A stretch of 64,000 nucleotides of DNA from Pachyseris speciosa (Eukaryota > Cnidaria > Anthozoa > Scleractinia > Pachyseridae), in assembly GCA_016490735.1 (NCBI GenBank), contig JAEMWC010000058.1, positions 585,001 to 649,000 on the forward strand. Direction: 5' to 3'. Position numbers and translations under genes: made by a program. The first letter of the stretch is position 1. Each line of letters opens with the position of its first letter. This document shows, in pieces, positions 23,701 through 36,500 of this stretch. The notes beneath the pieces were generated by a model, which saw only the letters and a list, made by a program, of their open reading frames with translations, was not told the origin of the DNA and did not search any database.

Positions 23701-26240
23701 AGAACCTTACAGGGTCGCTTGGAGATACGGAATTTCTCTTCTCTTGTTGAAAAATATTTCACTTGTTTGCTGCGCTCAGGTGTAAAATATTTTTCAATGC
23801 TGATGAAGAGAAATTTCGTATCTTCATGCTGCCATGTATTATCCTCTATGTAATGAAAGTGAGAGTCGCAGTCGAATTTGTTGCTTACAGCTGGTGAAAA
23901 TTGCCTGTCATCTACCTAAAGGAAAACCCTGAGCTATAACATTACATATCGAAAAAGCAATTGATAGATTATAGATGAAACACAAAATTAATGAACTTTA
24001 CATGCAAATTATATGTTCAATAGATATAAAATAATACATCAGTACTGAAAAATTATTGGAATGACTAGCTCTTTTGAAAACATGGGCATTTCCAACACGA
24101 CATAAAATGCTTCCTCTATGTTGAAATTCACTTGGATCATAAGTTATTTCTATATACTGTAGTGTAGAATGACTTCAACATTATATAATGCTAAAAAGCT
24201 CACCTGAAATCCAAGATATATGAAATAAAATTGCAGCATCACAAAAAGTTACTGGACTTAGTAGTACATTGAAAATTTGCATTATGGGTACCACTGTAAA
24301 TTACAGTTAGCAACTACAGCAGCTGTACTTTGAAATTCTCTTTGACATGGATTTCAAATTGATTTTTTTTTTGTAACACTACGAAGCTCACCTTTAAAAT
24401 CTTCTAATTTCAGTTCTTTAAACTCTCCTCTTACCACAGCAGTTCCTTCCCAATGTGGTGCAGGCTTTGAGACTATTTAGATAAACGTACAGTTACTATA
24501 GAGTGGTAAGATGTATAAATATATTAAATTAATAAACAAATTGAATCCTCAAAATTACAAAATTATGCCAAGGAATTAAATAAGAAGGAGCATATAAAAA
24601 AATGAATAATACCCAACTCTTTATTACAAATATTTGTGGCTGAGATATATAGACAACACTGAGCCACAATGGTCGCGTGGGGAAAGACAAAGCATAAGGG
24701 TCTGTCCCTGACAATGAAAGTTTTTATTGCATCAAATTGCATCAGATTTTGGATAAACAGGACCTACTTTCAAACTTGATCTAGCTGAAGCCTAGACTTG
24801 CTCCAAGTAGCCCTCTCCTAGCTCTTCAATTCATAACTCTTGATGAAAAAAGAATTTAAAGGACTTTGAAAAAGTCTAGCTGAAGCCATTGGACAGGCAA
24901 ACTCTTAGGCTATGTCTACACTATGCCGGATAGCATTTTATGCCGTTGTGAAAAATACTACGGCCTGGTGTGAACGGCAGTGGCCCAAAACCGCCGCTAT
25001 CTTTCCACTAGAATCCAATTTTCAGAATTTTTGCTCCTCGTTGTTGATTTCCGTTTCGGTTCGATTCTTTGTTCACACTACTCCAGAAAGTGGCACGAAA
25101 ACCTATCCGATATGTGACGATTCACTTTCAAGACCGCAGCGGCCCAGCATCGCTCTGACGCAAAAATCGTGCCGAAATCATCGTTTTGAATGTGAACAAA
25201 AGCCCTATCCGATATGGTTTTCGTGCCGGCACAAGAGCTATCCGGTATAGTGTAGACATAGCCTTATTCCACCCTGCACAGTAATTAGAGCTGTTTTCTT
25301 CCCACTTTTTCATTCTGTATTCTGAGAAATTTTTAAAGAACTCTTTCCTCTAATGCAACCATCATAATCACATTTGAGCAATGAAACTTCAGAAAACGTG
25401 TAAATCTATTTCCGTGGGATGTACACGATAATCTTGCGTGACTTTCAGAGGCGTAACTGTAACGCAACTTAGTCCAAGCGAGTTTTATTTTATTTATGAA
25501 AATCTCTGACTCCTCCGATCGTTTACCTATTTCGATCAGTCCTGAGTTTATGCGAGGCCAAACTTCAATCAGTATGGCGTATTTTAACACTGAATTTCAC
25601 CCATTTGAGGAACAAAAGCGCCAGACAAAAGGCACATATTATATTCAGCTTTTTCGTTCCGATCCAGTGGTTCACAAATAAAGGCTAACATCAACAGTCG
25701 ACGGAAGGCTTTGATTGTTAAGTACTTCAGCGGTATAAACAACCAATGTTGGCTTTGATATCCTTGTCTTTGTAATTTCCTTCGATCAAAGACATTGAAA
25801 GCAGGCTAATTCCTCAACGAATATCATAGGAAACTTGAACCACAAATTAACCTCTCGCAACAATCTTATCACGAAACTAAACCTTCGACAAAAATAGTGG
25901 AAATTTTAAGATTTTCGCTTAGATACGGGATATAGAGGCGGGATATACAAAATTTTCTTGCAAATCTTAAACAGCAAGAAAGCAAGACAACTGCTTTTCT
26001 CCTAAGAGGACGATTTCAAGCTAAATAAACACGTGGTTCAAGACACACTTCATTAATAAGTTACTTACTTTGGGCTTTGCTCCAGTGCACAGCATGTTCA
26101 GAAATTGTGGTCTTTTCTGGATAAACCTGACCATTAGCATATCGCCTACAAGTTTCTTCCTCATCTACCTTGTTGGCAAAAATGTGAGTGGGCACAAGAG
26201 CCAGGAAAAATAAAAACAAGGCCTCACAACTTGGGGCCAT
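16198..26240 (-). CDS. PRDX4: peroxiredoxin-4, secretory typical 2-Cys peroxiredoxin
   Basis: Seven exons, listed 5' to 3' on the minus strand: 26240-26069, 24472-24392, 21764-21728, 20278-20162, 18984-18862, 18452-18392 and 16377-16198. Together they encode 256 residues with consistent phases. The protein reduces hydrogen peroxide in the ER or secretory route. It starts with a signal peptide (about residues 1-22, hydrophobic LFLFFLALV). The ETCRRY...NGQVYPE segment next is typical of Prx4 and carries its extra N-terminal cysteine. The peroxidatic Cys101 lies in FVCPTEI and the resolving Cys222 in GEVCPAGW. The GGLG and YF motifs that mark peroxide-sensitive eukaryotic enzymes are both present. 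After YF there is a charged tail ending EKGEETEK, longer than the usual end. No KDEL-type signal is seen. The start ATG is the one that gives a signal peptide; an in-frame upstream ATG at 26312 is less likely. Confidence 0.96.
16452..16600. repeat. (GAT)n microsatellite
   Basis: An imperfect gat/gac triplet run in the last PRDX4 intron. On the minus strand it produces a spurious Ser-rich N-terminal extension to the last exon. Confidence 0.9.
16706..17033 (-). mobile_element. tRNA-derived SINE with (ATT)n tail
   Basis: Read on the minus strand, the head at about 17033-16950 has a Pol III A-box-like GTAGTGGTGAAAGTGCTCGC and a B-box-like GAGTTTGATTCCCGG, resembling tRNA-Gly. The body follows, and the copy ends in the triplet run at 16706-16780. 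A second copy lies at 51006-51293. It sits in the last PRDX4 intron. Confidence 0.8.
17034..17216 (-). mobile_element. second tRNA-derived SINE, tRNA-Leu-like head
   Basis: The minus strand begins with GGATGGCCGAGCGGTTAGGG, which is like the D-arm of tRNA-Leu or tRNA-Ser, followed about 30 bases later by a B box CCGGGTTCAAATCCC. It directly abuts the SINE at 16706-17033, so the pair may be nested or dimeric. Confidence 0.7.
17546..17748. repeat. fold-back element
   Basis: The arms begin GTTTATCAACAGAGTTGATA and end TATCAACTCTGTTGATAAAC. Both contain the word attcgattagctgac in opposite orientation. The arms are about 95 bp with almost no loop. Confidence 0.8.
17828..18226. mobile_element. 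MITE with AGGAAGATCCTAGCAC arms
   Basis: A left end with aggaagatcctagcactag is mirrored by tagtgctaggatcttcct near the right end, and further copies of the word lie between. Outer flanks (ggagctgtttacatgga / tccatttaaaggaggcc) are also imperfectly inverted. It lies in the last PRDX4 intron. Confidence 0.7.
19168..19457. repeat. two adjacent inverted-repeat elements
   Basis: The first (19168-19351) is bounded by TTAGTATATACCACACA and its reverse complement. The second (19358-19457) is a palindrome built on attattcacct...gtggtggata and its mirror. Both are in a PRDX4 intron. Confidence 0.7.
19707..19873. mobile_element. MITE, TIR GTGTTTCCAGAAAATATCCA
   Basis: Ends are GTGTTTCCAGAAAATATCCA and TGGATATTTTCTGGAAACAC, a near-perfect inverted pair of about 27 bp enclosing a G-rich centre. 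PRDX4 intron. Confidence 0.85.
21832..23381. repeat. 62-bp minisatellite, about 25 copies
   Basis: The unit starts gatcattattatccaaatt and ends acgatttacaaca. Copies are nearly identical. Variants are a 61-bp form with cgttt for cgattt (5' half), catgattt (twice, middle) and acgaca for acaaca (mostly the 3' end); the last full copy has a 1-bp loss in its aattaatatt word. It lies wholly in the second PRDX4 intron, between exons 21728-21764 and 24392-24472. Spacers are not unique, so it is not CRISPR-like. Confidence 0.97.
23721..23825. repeat. hairpin repeat
   Basis: The arms ggagatacggaatttctctt and aagagaaatttcgtatcttc enclose a central gtttgctgcgctcag. Arms are about 45 bp. PRDX4 intron. 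Confidence 0.7.
24907..25265. mobile_element. MITE, TIR AGGCTATGTCTACACTAT
   Basis: The left end AGGCTATGTCTACACTATGC is mirrored at the right by TATAGTGTAGACATAGCCT. A CCGGATAGC word next to each end extends the arms. There is no coding capacity. First PRDX4 intron. Confidence 0.8.
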
Positions 26241-28007
26241 TTTGCGAAGAAAAGACACCAAAGAAAGCGCCTGCGCACTAGAATAGGGTATTTCCTGACG
26301 TGGACCAATCAAATTGATTAACAGAACTCGCGCGGAAAGGCTATTCTTTTAATTCCATCATTTCAATAATTTATATATATCGATTTTAGTTGGACGATTG
26401 GAAATTAGCAGTTTTTTCATTACGTATCGCAAGGATATTAATATATAATAAAATACATCAGTACGCTGAAATTGTTTCTAATCACTTATCGAATTCGGGT
26501 CAAACTCCTTGCGTCATAATCCGAGTTTTCCTTGGTTGCATGTGTCTACGTCAATGAAATGAAAGTTTGCGGTCATGATTTGTATAAAACTCGAGAACAT
26601 CACCTAATCGAATAATTACCCATAAAAGTCTAACCGCCGACTGGTTAGAGCACCGGTCTAAGGCGCGGGAGGTCGCCGGTTCAAACGTCGGCCGGCAGGA
26701 CGAACACTCAGGGTCGCATCAGTTCGGTTCCTAATAAACTGTGGGACGTTATTAATGTGACCCTTTTTTTCAACTCGAAGACGGAGTACTGTAGTTAGTT
26801 CCGGTGTTGTGGTCCATCTCTTCCTCGGATTTCATCTGCTTTCTCATTCATTCACCGAAGTTACCGACCAGTTGGGTAGGTGGGTGAGATCGAACATGGA
26901 GTAATATACATGATAGCGGCGGCCAGCGGCACCTTTACAGGCTGACGTCCGATCTCACCCAGAATTGTAAATCGCCATGAGACTATGCGATATGTGCGGT
27001 ATATAAATCCGTTGCCACAAGGGTTGGACATGGAAGTATGAGAGGACCTTGTAAGAAGGCGCCGCTCACCTTGGCACGGCTCATATTTATTTTATTTGAT
27101 GGCATTTCCGGGAGTCCGGGATCTTTCGATCGTGAAGCTGACAAAAATCACTCTAAGTTACCGATCAGGCCGCGACAAATGACGCGAATAAAAAAGCCAA
27201 ACTCGCACTCCAGGCCCCAAAGAAGTACAATTTTATTCTTGTAATTTAGCTCTTGAACAAAATTATACGTAGCTGTAATTTCTTCTGCGACATTCTAGAG
27301 CGCACATGCCCACCAACTGACGCAAAAACTCAACAAAATTTTAATTATTATCTCAATTGATAATGCAAACTGGCCACCGTATATGAGAGTTTCTGACGAG
27401 TGGCTATCTCTTTACGCCGGCCAGTTCCTTATATTACGAACTCAGCCGGAGAATTTTATTCATACACAGATACCGGTTGCGCCACAAAATTACCATATAC
27501 CCCCCCACCCCTTCCTCACCCATCGAAGACTCATCAACTTTGTGATATCTCCCCTCGGTCCTTAAAGAACCCAGGTCTACATGTGAAATAATTGCCGTGT
27601 ACTGAAGTATTCTCTCGTTCCGATTCTGGTGTGAGCGCGTTTTCCTTTGTTCCTTCATGGTTTCACGGCGAGTCACGTCCCGCCATTGAGTAAAGCAAAA
27701 GTTACGTGGTCAGCTTTATTCCCTCGGGTCATTTAGCGGCTGATTAATTGCGCGAGCGATTTGATCCATTGTGATTTAAATGAGCTCCAAAATAAACTTT
27801 CGCGGTATTGAGTAATGATTACATTTTTTATTTACCAGTTTGTTTGACATCTTATCACCCGCTAAGTACTATGTTTGCGTGAAACAGTCAGGATCAAGAC
27901 GAAATATGATAAGATGACCCCAAAATGAACTTCGTTACGGTCATGCAAGGACAAAGCATTATCATCAAGAGCTGAAATACCGTATTGTTTAATGTTTTGC
28001 AGTTGCC
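26241..28007. promoter_or_regulatory. divergent intergenic region between PRDX4 and the ARM gene
   Basis: About 1.8 kb between two start codons on opposite strands, so it must hold both promoters unless 5' UTR exons lie elsewhere. No TATA box or factor site can be assigned with confidence. A SINE occupies 26633-27015. Confidence 0.5.
26633..27015 (+). mobile_element. tRNA-derived SINE
   Basis: The head contains a tRNA-like A box (ctggttagagcaccggtcta) and B box (ggttcaaacgtc) with pairing ends GCCGAC/GTCGGC. A body follows with the word ggacgttattaatgtgaccc, and the copy ends near a tatataaatcc sequence. A related copy on the other strand is at 45690-45965. It is not a functional tRNA because it lacks a proper anticodon arm. 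Confidence 0.7.
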
Positions 28008-30470
28008 ATGAACTCATCCTTGCCGACTATCTGTTCAGTCCAAAATGACCAGCGCTCTTTCTCCATGGGACTTCAAACACTTGGAAGTTGTGGGCACAAG
28101 AGTTTCCTCTCAGGCGAATTTGCCGAGATCCGCGATCGAATTCCTCAACTGAAAGTAGAAACAAGAAAATGCAGTACTGACAGGAAACCGGCGGAATAGT
28201 AGGACAGAGAACTCCACGCTCTCCAATTAAACGACGAAGTTTGCGGTATGTGAAGCCGCAAAAAGAAAAAGTCGTGACGGTCAAAGTTGTGTCACCCAAG
28301 AAGATATCAGAAGTTATCGAGAGAAATTACATGTGTTCTTGTGAAGAGGAACACAGCGCCCATATTAAAGATGATGAAACAGATGAAATCGAATTTAAGG
28401 TGCTCATGGACGTTTTTGTTAAGTTCAGTGTGGGACCAACAAAAGAATCGTCGATGAAGCTAAAGAATATCGCGAAAGGTTTCCACGGGAGTAAAATTTT
28501 AACAGACAATGAAGCTACTGAGGTATGTATGTCTGTTAAACTTTTATCCAAGACCAATACACGCTAAATCGAGACGACGATAAAACTTGGCTGCAAAATC
28601 AGAGGAGCTCTGGCTTTATGGATTATAAACTTTTGTGTTTGTTGGTGAAATCCTTTAATTTAGTGTCATGATTCAAATGCAATCCCTTAGCGCACGTTCT
28701 TGTGGCTTTATTGATTCTGCGCATTTTTACAAATTCGAAGTTTGGAATTTTTGTTCCAATTTTTAAGTTTCGGCGTTCATCGCCTTGGGGTGGCCAGGGG
28801 CTTGAAGAGTTAAGGGTCTCGTCGCCTAAAGGCGGAAACTCGTGGGACTGTTTGCGTAGTTTGTTTCTTCTCATACGTTCCTCTGATGACAATGAAGTGT
28901 CAATGGGACTTATCAACTTTAGATTTCATGATTTTGTTGACTTTTAACGCGTTAACTGTGTGTTAACATTGTGTGACGCTGACAAGTATTTGCGCAATTA
29001 GATGTCGATCAATATAGCGTTTGATCGGTCCGTAGATTACAGGCGACGACCTACAATTATCTCAAGTTGTCAGTTAAATTGTTATTTTTGCTTTGATTTT
29101 ATTATATCGCGCGTGACAAATCGCTTGGACTTGGACCGAACCGGTTAAAGATGCGAAAATCGGGCGGGTGAGTTTGTGAAACATCGATCGTAACAGGTCT
29201 GATCGCTCATGAAAAGCGAATTTCGCTTCAACTGCGTGTATTTGCATCGGCATCAATTACTTTTATCCAGCTCTGTGTTGGCGATCAGGCAAATAGAATT
29301 TCGGCCGCAGCATTTTCTTTGGCAAACGAGTACACAAACAAGTGTTGACATTTTGATCGTCAATGACTTTTATAATGAACCAGGTGGGCTGTATTTAAAT
29401 CTCTTTGGAGGAGATATTTCCTCATTTATATGGTGAAACTAACTTTACTTAACCTAACAAAACGAGAACTCTAATTTTTCGCGCTACTCAGCAGGATGCA
29501 GGCTAATCCGAGGTTTTGTTTATCTCCATCGTTTCCGCCAACCATGGGAAAACTATGGGAGGCTACTAGAAGTGCTCAACATCTCCGTTGTAATTTGGTT
29601 TCATTCGACATCTACCTCCTCTGATGTGGTTTTTGTTTGAATTAAAGGAATTTGCGAGCTTTACAAAGCTTAAAAAAGGAAGAATAAAAAGAAGAGGAAA
29701 AACGTAGAACCGTTAATGGGAAATTCTATTGATATCTCTTAACAAGTTGAGTTTCAGTTGACTTTTAGCCGAATAAGGACGAGAGAAGGAGGATCGTTGA
29801 AACTTTTACAACAATAATTCAACATCCTCCGAGTGCGCTTCTAACCTTTCAGTCCCGTTGTGTGAATTTAGAAGTTGACTTGATGTGCGCAAGCATGACA
29901 AGTACCAGTTCGGCCGGTGGAGTTAGCAAAGTTTGTTTCCCTGCATGTGCCGATATATTTGTAACGTACATGTAGTTTTCTGCTAACCTCAGGTGTATAC
30001 GCACATCAGCTTAAGGGTCTGTAGATTGAAAGTAGTCATTTTGTTCTCCCTTTAGCTAGCGGGAGTGATCCTAGTGAAAAAAAAGTGCGAAGTTCAGCTC
30101 CACTTTGTTTCATATAGTGTGACTTATGTGCCAGTCACCACAAAAGATTATAATTTGGGTCTTCTTCCAAGTACCCCTTTTAAAATTTTCCTTTGTTTTA
30201 TTTTTTGTATAGTATATCAACGAAGATTTATTTATTTATTTATTTAGTTTGGAACATAGGATATTCCCTTATCCTCGATTTAGCTTTGGGCTACTCAACA
30301 AAAGAAATCCTTTCACTGCTATGATTTGCTTTGTGTTGTATTTTAGACCCTGTTACAGTGTACTTTACAAGAAAGGCGGGATAATTTGTTGGCCACAAGG
30401 ATTATCGGGGTCGTTAAGTTTTATGTACTTATTGACTGAGTGAGAGGGCCGGACGGGAAAATATTTGGCT

Positions 30471-30520
<50 letters not shown>

Positions 30521-33500
30521 GAGAGCCAAATATTTTCCCGTCCGGCCTCTCACTCAGTCAATAAGTCTTTTATCATATGGCTTCTTTAGACTGTTCATGA
30601 GCACGTAGAAGATGAATTTTGTTACAAATTAAAAAAATCGCACAAATTTGCACAGAAAATTGATCTAATATGTTGTTTGTATTTGTTTACTGGTTGTAAA
30701 ATCAATTTACGTAGTTAGACGCGACGAAACCCTCTAAATTCGTATCGCTCGGGCCGTACGTGACCCTAACAGAGCCGTACAGCTTTTACCGGTCCTGCTC
30801 GCGCTAAGGTGTACGGCTCTCATACGGGGATTTTCATAAGTTTCACAATGAAAGCGCGCGCGGGCCGTACGGGTCATATGATAATATAAGGTATGCTGTA
30901 ACAGTTTTCTTATGGATACAACTGATCCGTAATAGTTTTACCTCTTCTTTGCTTGTAGGTCTTAAAGTTACTCGATACGGACAATTATGGACTTAAGGTG
31001 CGTGCAATTCCTTATTAACCTGCCTTGAGTGATCGCACATCATTAAAAAATACACGTGCCAATTCGGGAAAAATCTGAAAAATGCTACTAATTGATGTCT
31101 TATGGCTAATTGCTCCTCAAATAAAAAATATTTAGTTTTAGTTGGCCATTTGACACGGTGAGGGTAAAAGATGGAATGAGTTTGCGGAATAGCATGTGGC
31201 ATGACTTGCGGAATCGCATAATTATGTGGAATGTAACATATGCAAAATGGCGCGAAGAAATTAATTCAGCTCAAAGAGTTAATTATTCTACAGCCTAACA
31301 GAGAGAATAATCGCAAGCTAACTGTCGATCTTGGTCACAACTACTCTTCACTGGGCTTGCTTTCTCATGAACTCTTGAGGTGATTAAATTTTACCTTGAG
31401 TTTTGCTTTCATAGGATTAGTCTGTTCGGGAATGATAGTCAATGATATTTGCAGTGTATTTGTGCGAATCGTTCGCGGCTGCGAGACAAGCGAGCTTTTG
31501 CCATCTTGTCAATTTCACAGTGAAGGTCAAACTCTTAGACAGTTTTGAAATGGCTTAAATAAAATTTTATTTTTCCGGGTCGATTGCAAGAGATTTAGGA
31601 ACGGAGCCTCGTAGAGGCTTATTGAAGTTACGGTTTTCAGAGTTTTACAAGAGTCTCACATGGGTCGCGTGTTGTTATGATATGAATAACTGAACTCAGT
31701 GCTTGCGTTCAAGAGTCGCCTCATCGAAGATCGAGTACCCTAGGTACCAGATGTGAGGGTCCCCCAGGGGGGTCTGTGTTCCCGTGTTCCCTTCAAAATT
31801 TTAACTCTGTTCCCTTGTTCCCGTCCAAAATTACACCTTGTTCCCTTGTTACCCTTTCAAGATTAAATTTTATCTCTTATTCTTTGCATATACGTCCTAA
31901 TTAACCAATCTGAACAAAACAAAATAACTGATTGAAGGTCTACAGTGTTGCTGATAAATTTTGATCATTATTTCTGTGATATTTTTGACTTTGTGAAAGT
32001 ATTCCGTAACAAAACAGCAGAAAATCTTCTATCACCCCCACGTTTATGTAAAAAACGTAGGGCCTTGTAATTTTTTGTGTTTGTTCCCCTGTTCCCTAAC
32101 CTATTTGATGTTCCCTTGTTCCCTACGATTTTTTTGCTTTGTTCCCGTGTTCCCATTGCCAAATTTCCCGTGTTCCCTTGTTCCCCAAAAACCCCTGGGG
32201 AACCCTCAGATGTTATAAAATTTCTCGGTCAAATCCAATTTGTTTTCAGCAAATTGTTGTTAACAAGATCAAAAAATAGCCCCTCTCTAGATAATAATTT
32301 TACGGTTAATAATCTCGATCTTGCGTATTGGAGCTCGCGCAATATTAATCGCGTCTGCCAGCCTGACACAGTGAATAATCGCAAGCTAGTTGCTGATCTC
32401 GGTGACAACAAAATGTTGAAAACAAATTGGATTTGACCGAGAAATTTTTCAGTGTAGAGCACTGCTCTACACGGGATTTGTGCTTTGATAGACTTGATAT
32501 AAATATTACAAAAGAACCCGCTTGAAGTGATTTGTCTTGAGTTTGTGTTTAAGATTAGTCAGTTCGCAACTGATTTATAATATTTTCCTCGTTTGTCGCT
32601 CGGTCTTCGAGAGTTCAGTTATTCATATCATAACAACAAAAGCAGCTCGACCGATCTGAGACTCTTGTAAAACTCTGAAAACCATAACAAGCCTCTGCGA
32701 GACTCCGTTCCTAAATCGCTTACAATCGACTCCGGAAAAATAGAAATTAATTTAATCCATTTCAAAACTGCGAAAAGAGTTTGACCTACACTATGAAATT
32801 GATAAGATGGTAAAAGCTCGCTCGATTCTTTCGTCATTCGTGCATAGCTTTTCAAATATGCTGCAAATATCATTCGCGAACAGGCTAATCCTATGAAAGC
32901 AAAACTCAAGGCAAATTTAATCACCTCAAGAGTTCATAAGTGTAATATTTATACGAAAGCAAGCCCGGTGGAGAGTAGTTAATTGTTGTGACCGAGATCG
33001 GCAACTACCGATAGCTTGCGTTTTGGCTGTTGAAAAATTAACTCCTTCAGTTGAATTAATTTTTCCGCCATTTTGCATACATTACATTCGGCATAATTAT
33101 GCGATTCCGCAAGTCATGCCACATGCCATGCCGCAAACTCATTCCTCCTTTTACCCTCACCGCATTTGACAATGGTGTTTTCCTTTGTTTTTATACTTTC
33201 AGTGTTCATCGGAGGACCATTAAAAGACTGATAATTAATAGGATTAATCACAGTAGAACAGGAATATTGGCTGTTCATTTTTATTCATTTCAATAAGCTT
33301 CCTGGGAAAAGTGTTCCCACTGCGATGCAACATCAAATAATATATTTTTACTTACCTAGTTTCAAAGTACAGAGAATGCAGTTATTCCTAAAACGTTTTG
33401 TTTCAAAAATTAACGAGGCAGTTTTGTTTCGTCGCTCTGTGTTAGCCGGCTTTTGCACTCGCCTGCCGGGCTGTTACTTTGCTTGCGTGTTAATTTGATA

Positions 33501-36500
33501 AATACGAGGTGTGTGAGCCGCGCGCTTCCGAGTGGCTTGTGAGAAAGAGGGAGAAATGCGAATAGTAGCGAAGCGCTCAGTCGTTACCCCACTCCTACAT
33601 GAGAGCCTTTTGCTTGTTCAAAAGCCATAACTTCAAATTAGAACATGTGTTACTTAGATTTTGCTGTTTCGATGACACAATTTTTTTTCCAGAGGTTTCA
33701 TCGGTGTACCGGCATATTTGTTCATATGATGTTTGATTATTCATTTGATAGGAAAGTGTCTTGCTAACTATCAGTCGACTCTGCACCAGTACCTTGAATG
33801 TCAAGAGGTTCTTAGAGAATCGACTAATGGATGAGTTAATCAATCTAATGTTGCTCAGCGGGGAAGAAAGCATTAAGAGAGAAGCAGTGATTTGTCTTAG
33901 CGAGGTTAGTGGACAGTAATGGCATCTTTGGAACTAAGGTACTGATTCCTCGAAATTTCTGCATATATAAGCCTGAACATATAAGTGGTTTTCACGTTAC
34001 GTCATCGCCGCTATGCTGATCCCTCATTAGCTCCTTTTGTTCGTCCACCAGCAGTTGTTCATTTCACCGTTGTTATCTGTGTCTCCATAGATTGGCTGCA
34101 AACCACCCACACCTACTGTTTTTGATAAGGTTGTAGCCAGGTCTGATTAAAAGAATTCCTGCGACAGATAATTAAGGAAACGCAGCAAGATGTTGGGCAT
34201 AAGCTTGCGATGTTGAAGAGACGTTTTACTCCGGCCGAAGGCTCAACTTGTGACGCGAGCAGTACTTAATATATCATTGCTACACTGGTTAAGAGAATGC
34301 CTGCGTTTCTAGGGGGGTGAGAGTGGGGAAGGGGGCTGGGGTGGGGTGGGGCAAAGTGGGTTGGGGAAGGAGCTATGCTTGAGGACAGAGTAAGGAATTA
34401 AGGACGATGGGGGGAAATGAAAAATAAAATAGAAAATGTTTTAAAATCTTTAGGGCCGCTTGAACCAGGCAACACTAAAGCGCATGCCCTTTGTAGGTCG
34501 TAGAGAAGTCCGAACACGCTGGTCTCTGGCTGGAAGTGATGACCATATCTGGAGTGGAGGCACTCTTCGGTCTCATAACGTCATCAGGACCTCTGCAAAA
34601 GGCGGCGCTCCTTGCGGTCAAGAATCTCGCAGCTCATCCAAAAATGGCACAGGTTCTCATGGAGTATGACTTGGACTGCGTCACACAATTAACAGCTTGC
34701 AAGGTCGAATGCTTTGTTCTGTTGTTCTTCCCTCATATTATTCTCAAAATTCACCTGATTCACTGCATTATTTCTCTGTTTGTTCAATTAGCACACTAAT
34801 GTCTATATGCTTTCCACTGTTTTTCGCTGAGATATGCCCATTTTTACTCCATCAATCGATCCCTTTTTGGTCATATTTTACGCCCAGTTTTTAATTTGTT
34901 TTTTCGGCTGTTTCTGATCATTGTTCCTATATGAAATATAAGTCTGGAGAAGCTGTTACGTGAATATCTATTTTTATTTTCTATTTGAAGTTATACCCTG
35001 CATGTTTAAGACTATAAGAGGCAACCTCTATTAATTTCCGTAATAGCTCAATTTGCGTACATGAACTAGAACGATCTAGCATCTACATAGTAGGGCCGCA
35101 ATGCAAACTACTGGGTCACCATTAATTGTGTTTAATTAACCAAAAGAGTTGTTGTCGTTAATAATGTAAAGCTTTGCATTTTACAGTTATGATAAAGTTA
35201 CCCAAATATCATAGCATTTGTCTTTTTCCCTAGAATTCTCAAGGGAAGTACATAGGCAATCCAGAAATACAGGTAAGTGTAAGTGTTGAGGTTCAATTTT
35301 ATCCTTGGTTCAATTTTTATTTTCCTTTGTTTTGTACTCATTATCATACATTACCATACACAAGAACAAAAGAAAATAAAAATTGAACCATGGATAAAAT
35401 TGAACCACAACATAAGTACTACAGGTACCACAGATAATTCAGGTAATTCATATTACAGCGGAACCTCGATTTAAACCTCTATATAACGAAGTCCTCGATA
35501 TAACGAACGATATTTTTCAGTCCGACCTTTTTAAATGTATTGATAAGGATCTTGATATAACGAACCCTCGATTTAACGAACGAAATTCCCTAGTCCCTTG
35601 GTACTTCGTTAAATCGAGGTTCCATTGTAATACAGGTAATACCTGCCTTATTACTAACAACGAATTTGTTTCTTATTTTTTTGTTTGCTTTTCTATGCAG
35701 GGCCTGGTTACGCATGCATTAACAAATTTAATTTCCCATGACTCCTCTACTGTCGAAGCGTTTCTTTCAAAGTATGACGACGCCATTGGAAATGTTGTGG
35801 ATCTGTTGCAGTATAGCCCATGGTAAGCCGTCTTTGTTCAGTCAGGGTTAGTAGTGTTCTGGCCGTTCAATGCCTAGACAAATGTTGAAGAAGTGTCTCT
35901 CTTAAATGCATTATATAAATTGGAAGTGACGTTGGAGGCATTCTTAAGTTAAAAAAAAGGAAAGAAAAGAAATTCTTGCATGTGCGGTGCCTTGTGAAAA
36001 AGATTAATTTGACATTAAAAAGTTATGCGAAACTTTAATTTTTTGGTCCATCCACAAAAATTAGGAAAAAATGTCTAAAATATATTATGACCGAAAATAC
36101 GCATAACACGAAGGGAGTACTGCTGAGATGCGTTAAATTTTATGCTTAATTTTTCATCTTCGTTGTTTTCGTTAATGTTTCACCTTATTAGAATTTATTG
36201 TTTTCCATCAAAAAATGCATGTCTTGTTTTCTCTCTCAGTCCTCAGCAACAGCAATCTGCACGTCTCCTAGCAACCTTAGCCTTCCATAAAGCGGGTCTC
36301 GCAGCGTTGATATCCCATAATGCCACAGAGCATCTGTTGTGGGCGGTCACGTGTTCACATTGCAGGTAAGAAAAATGTTCGTTGACGTCAACAAAGTTCA
36401 GCTGGGAAACTTGCTTTTCCGTACGCTTAACATAAGCGGTATACAAGTACTCTTTGTACTTGCTGTCAATATTGGTGTCCCAAGGCACTGCTACATCAAT

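Larger units (their letters stand above)
31143..33175. mobile_element. 2-kb fold-back element with about 550-bp arms
   Basis: The left arm (about 31143-31700) and right arm (about 32610-33175) are reverse complements with scattered mismatches and small indels. Shared words include gaatgagtttgcgg, catgtggcatgacttgcgg and gttatgatatgaataactga. The loop holds two further elements (31754-32208 and 32217-32452). The whole lies in the ARM intron 30998-33751. Confidence 0.85.

Noticed and set aside
14585..26240. Redox gene cluster of AKR and PRDX4
   Set aside because: They are neighbours on the same strand, but animal genes are transcribed separately and nothing in the sequence links their control.
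26633..26700. Functional tRNA gene
   Set aside because: Pol III boxes are present but a normal anticodon arm is not, and a repeat body follows. It is a SINE head.
36243..36365. LINE protein extending through the ARM exon
   Set aside because: The minus-strand frame stays open there, but retroelement similarity ends near 36379. The rest is a shadow of the ARM exon on the plus strand.
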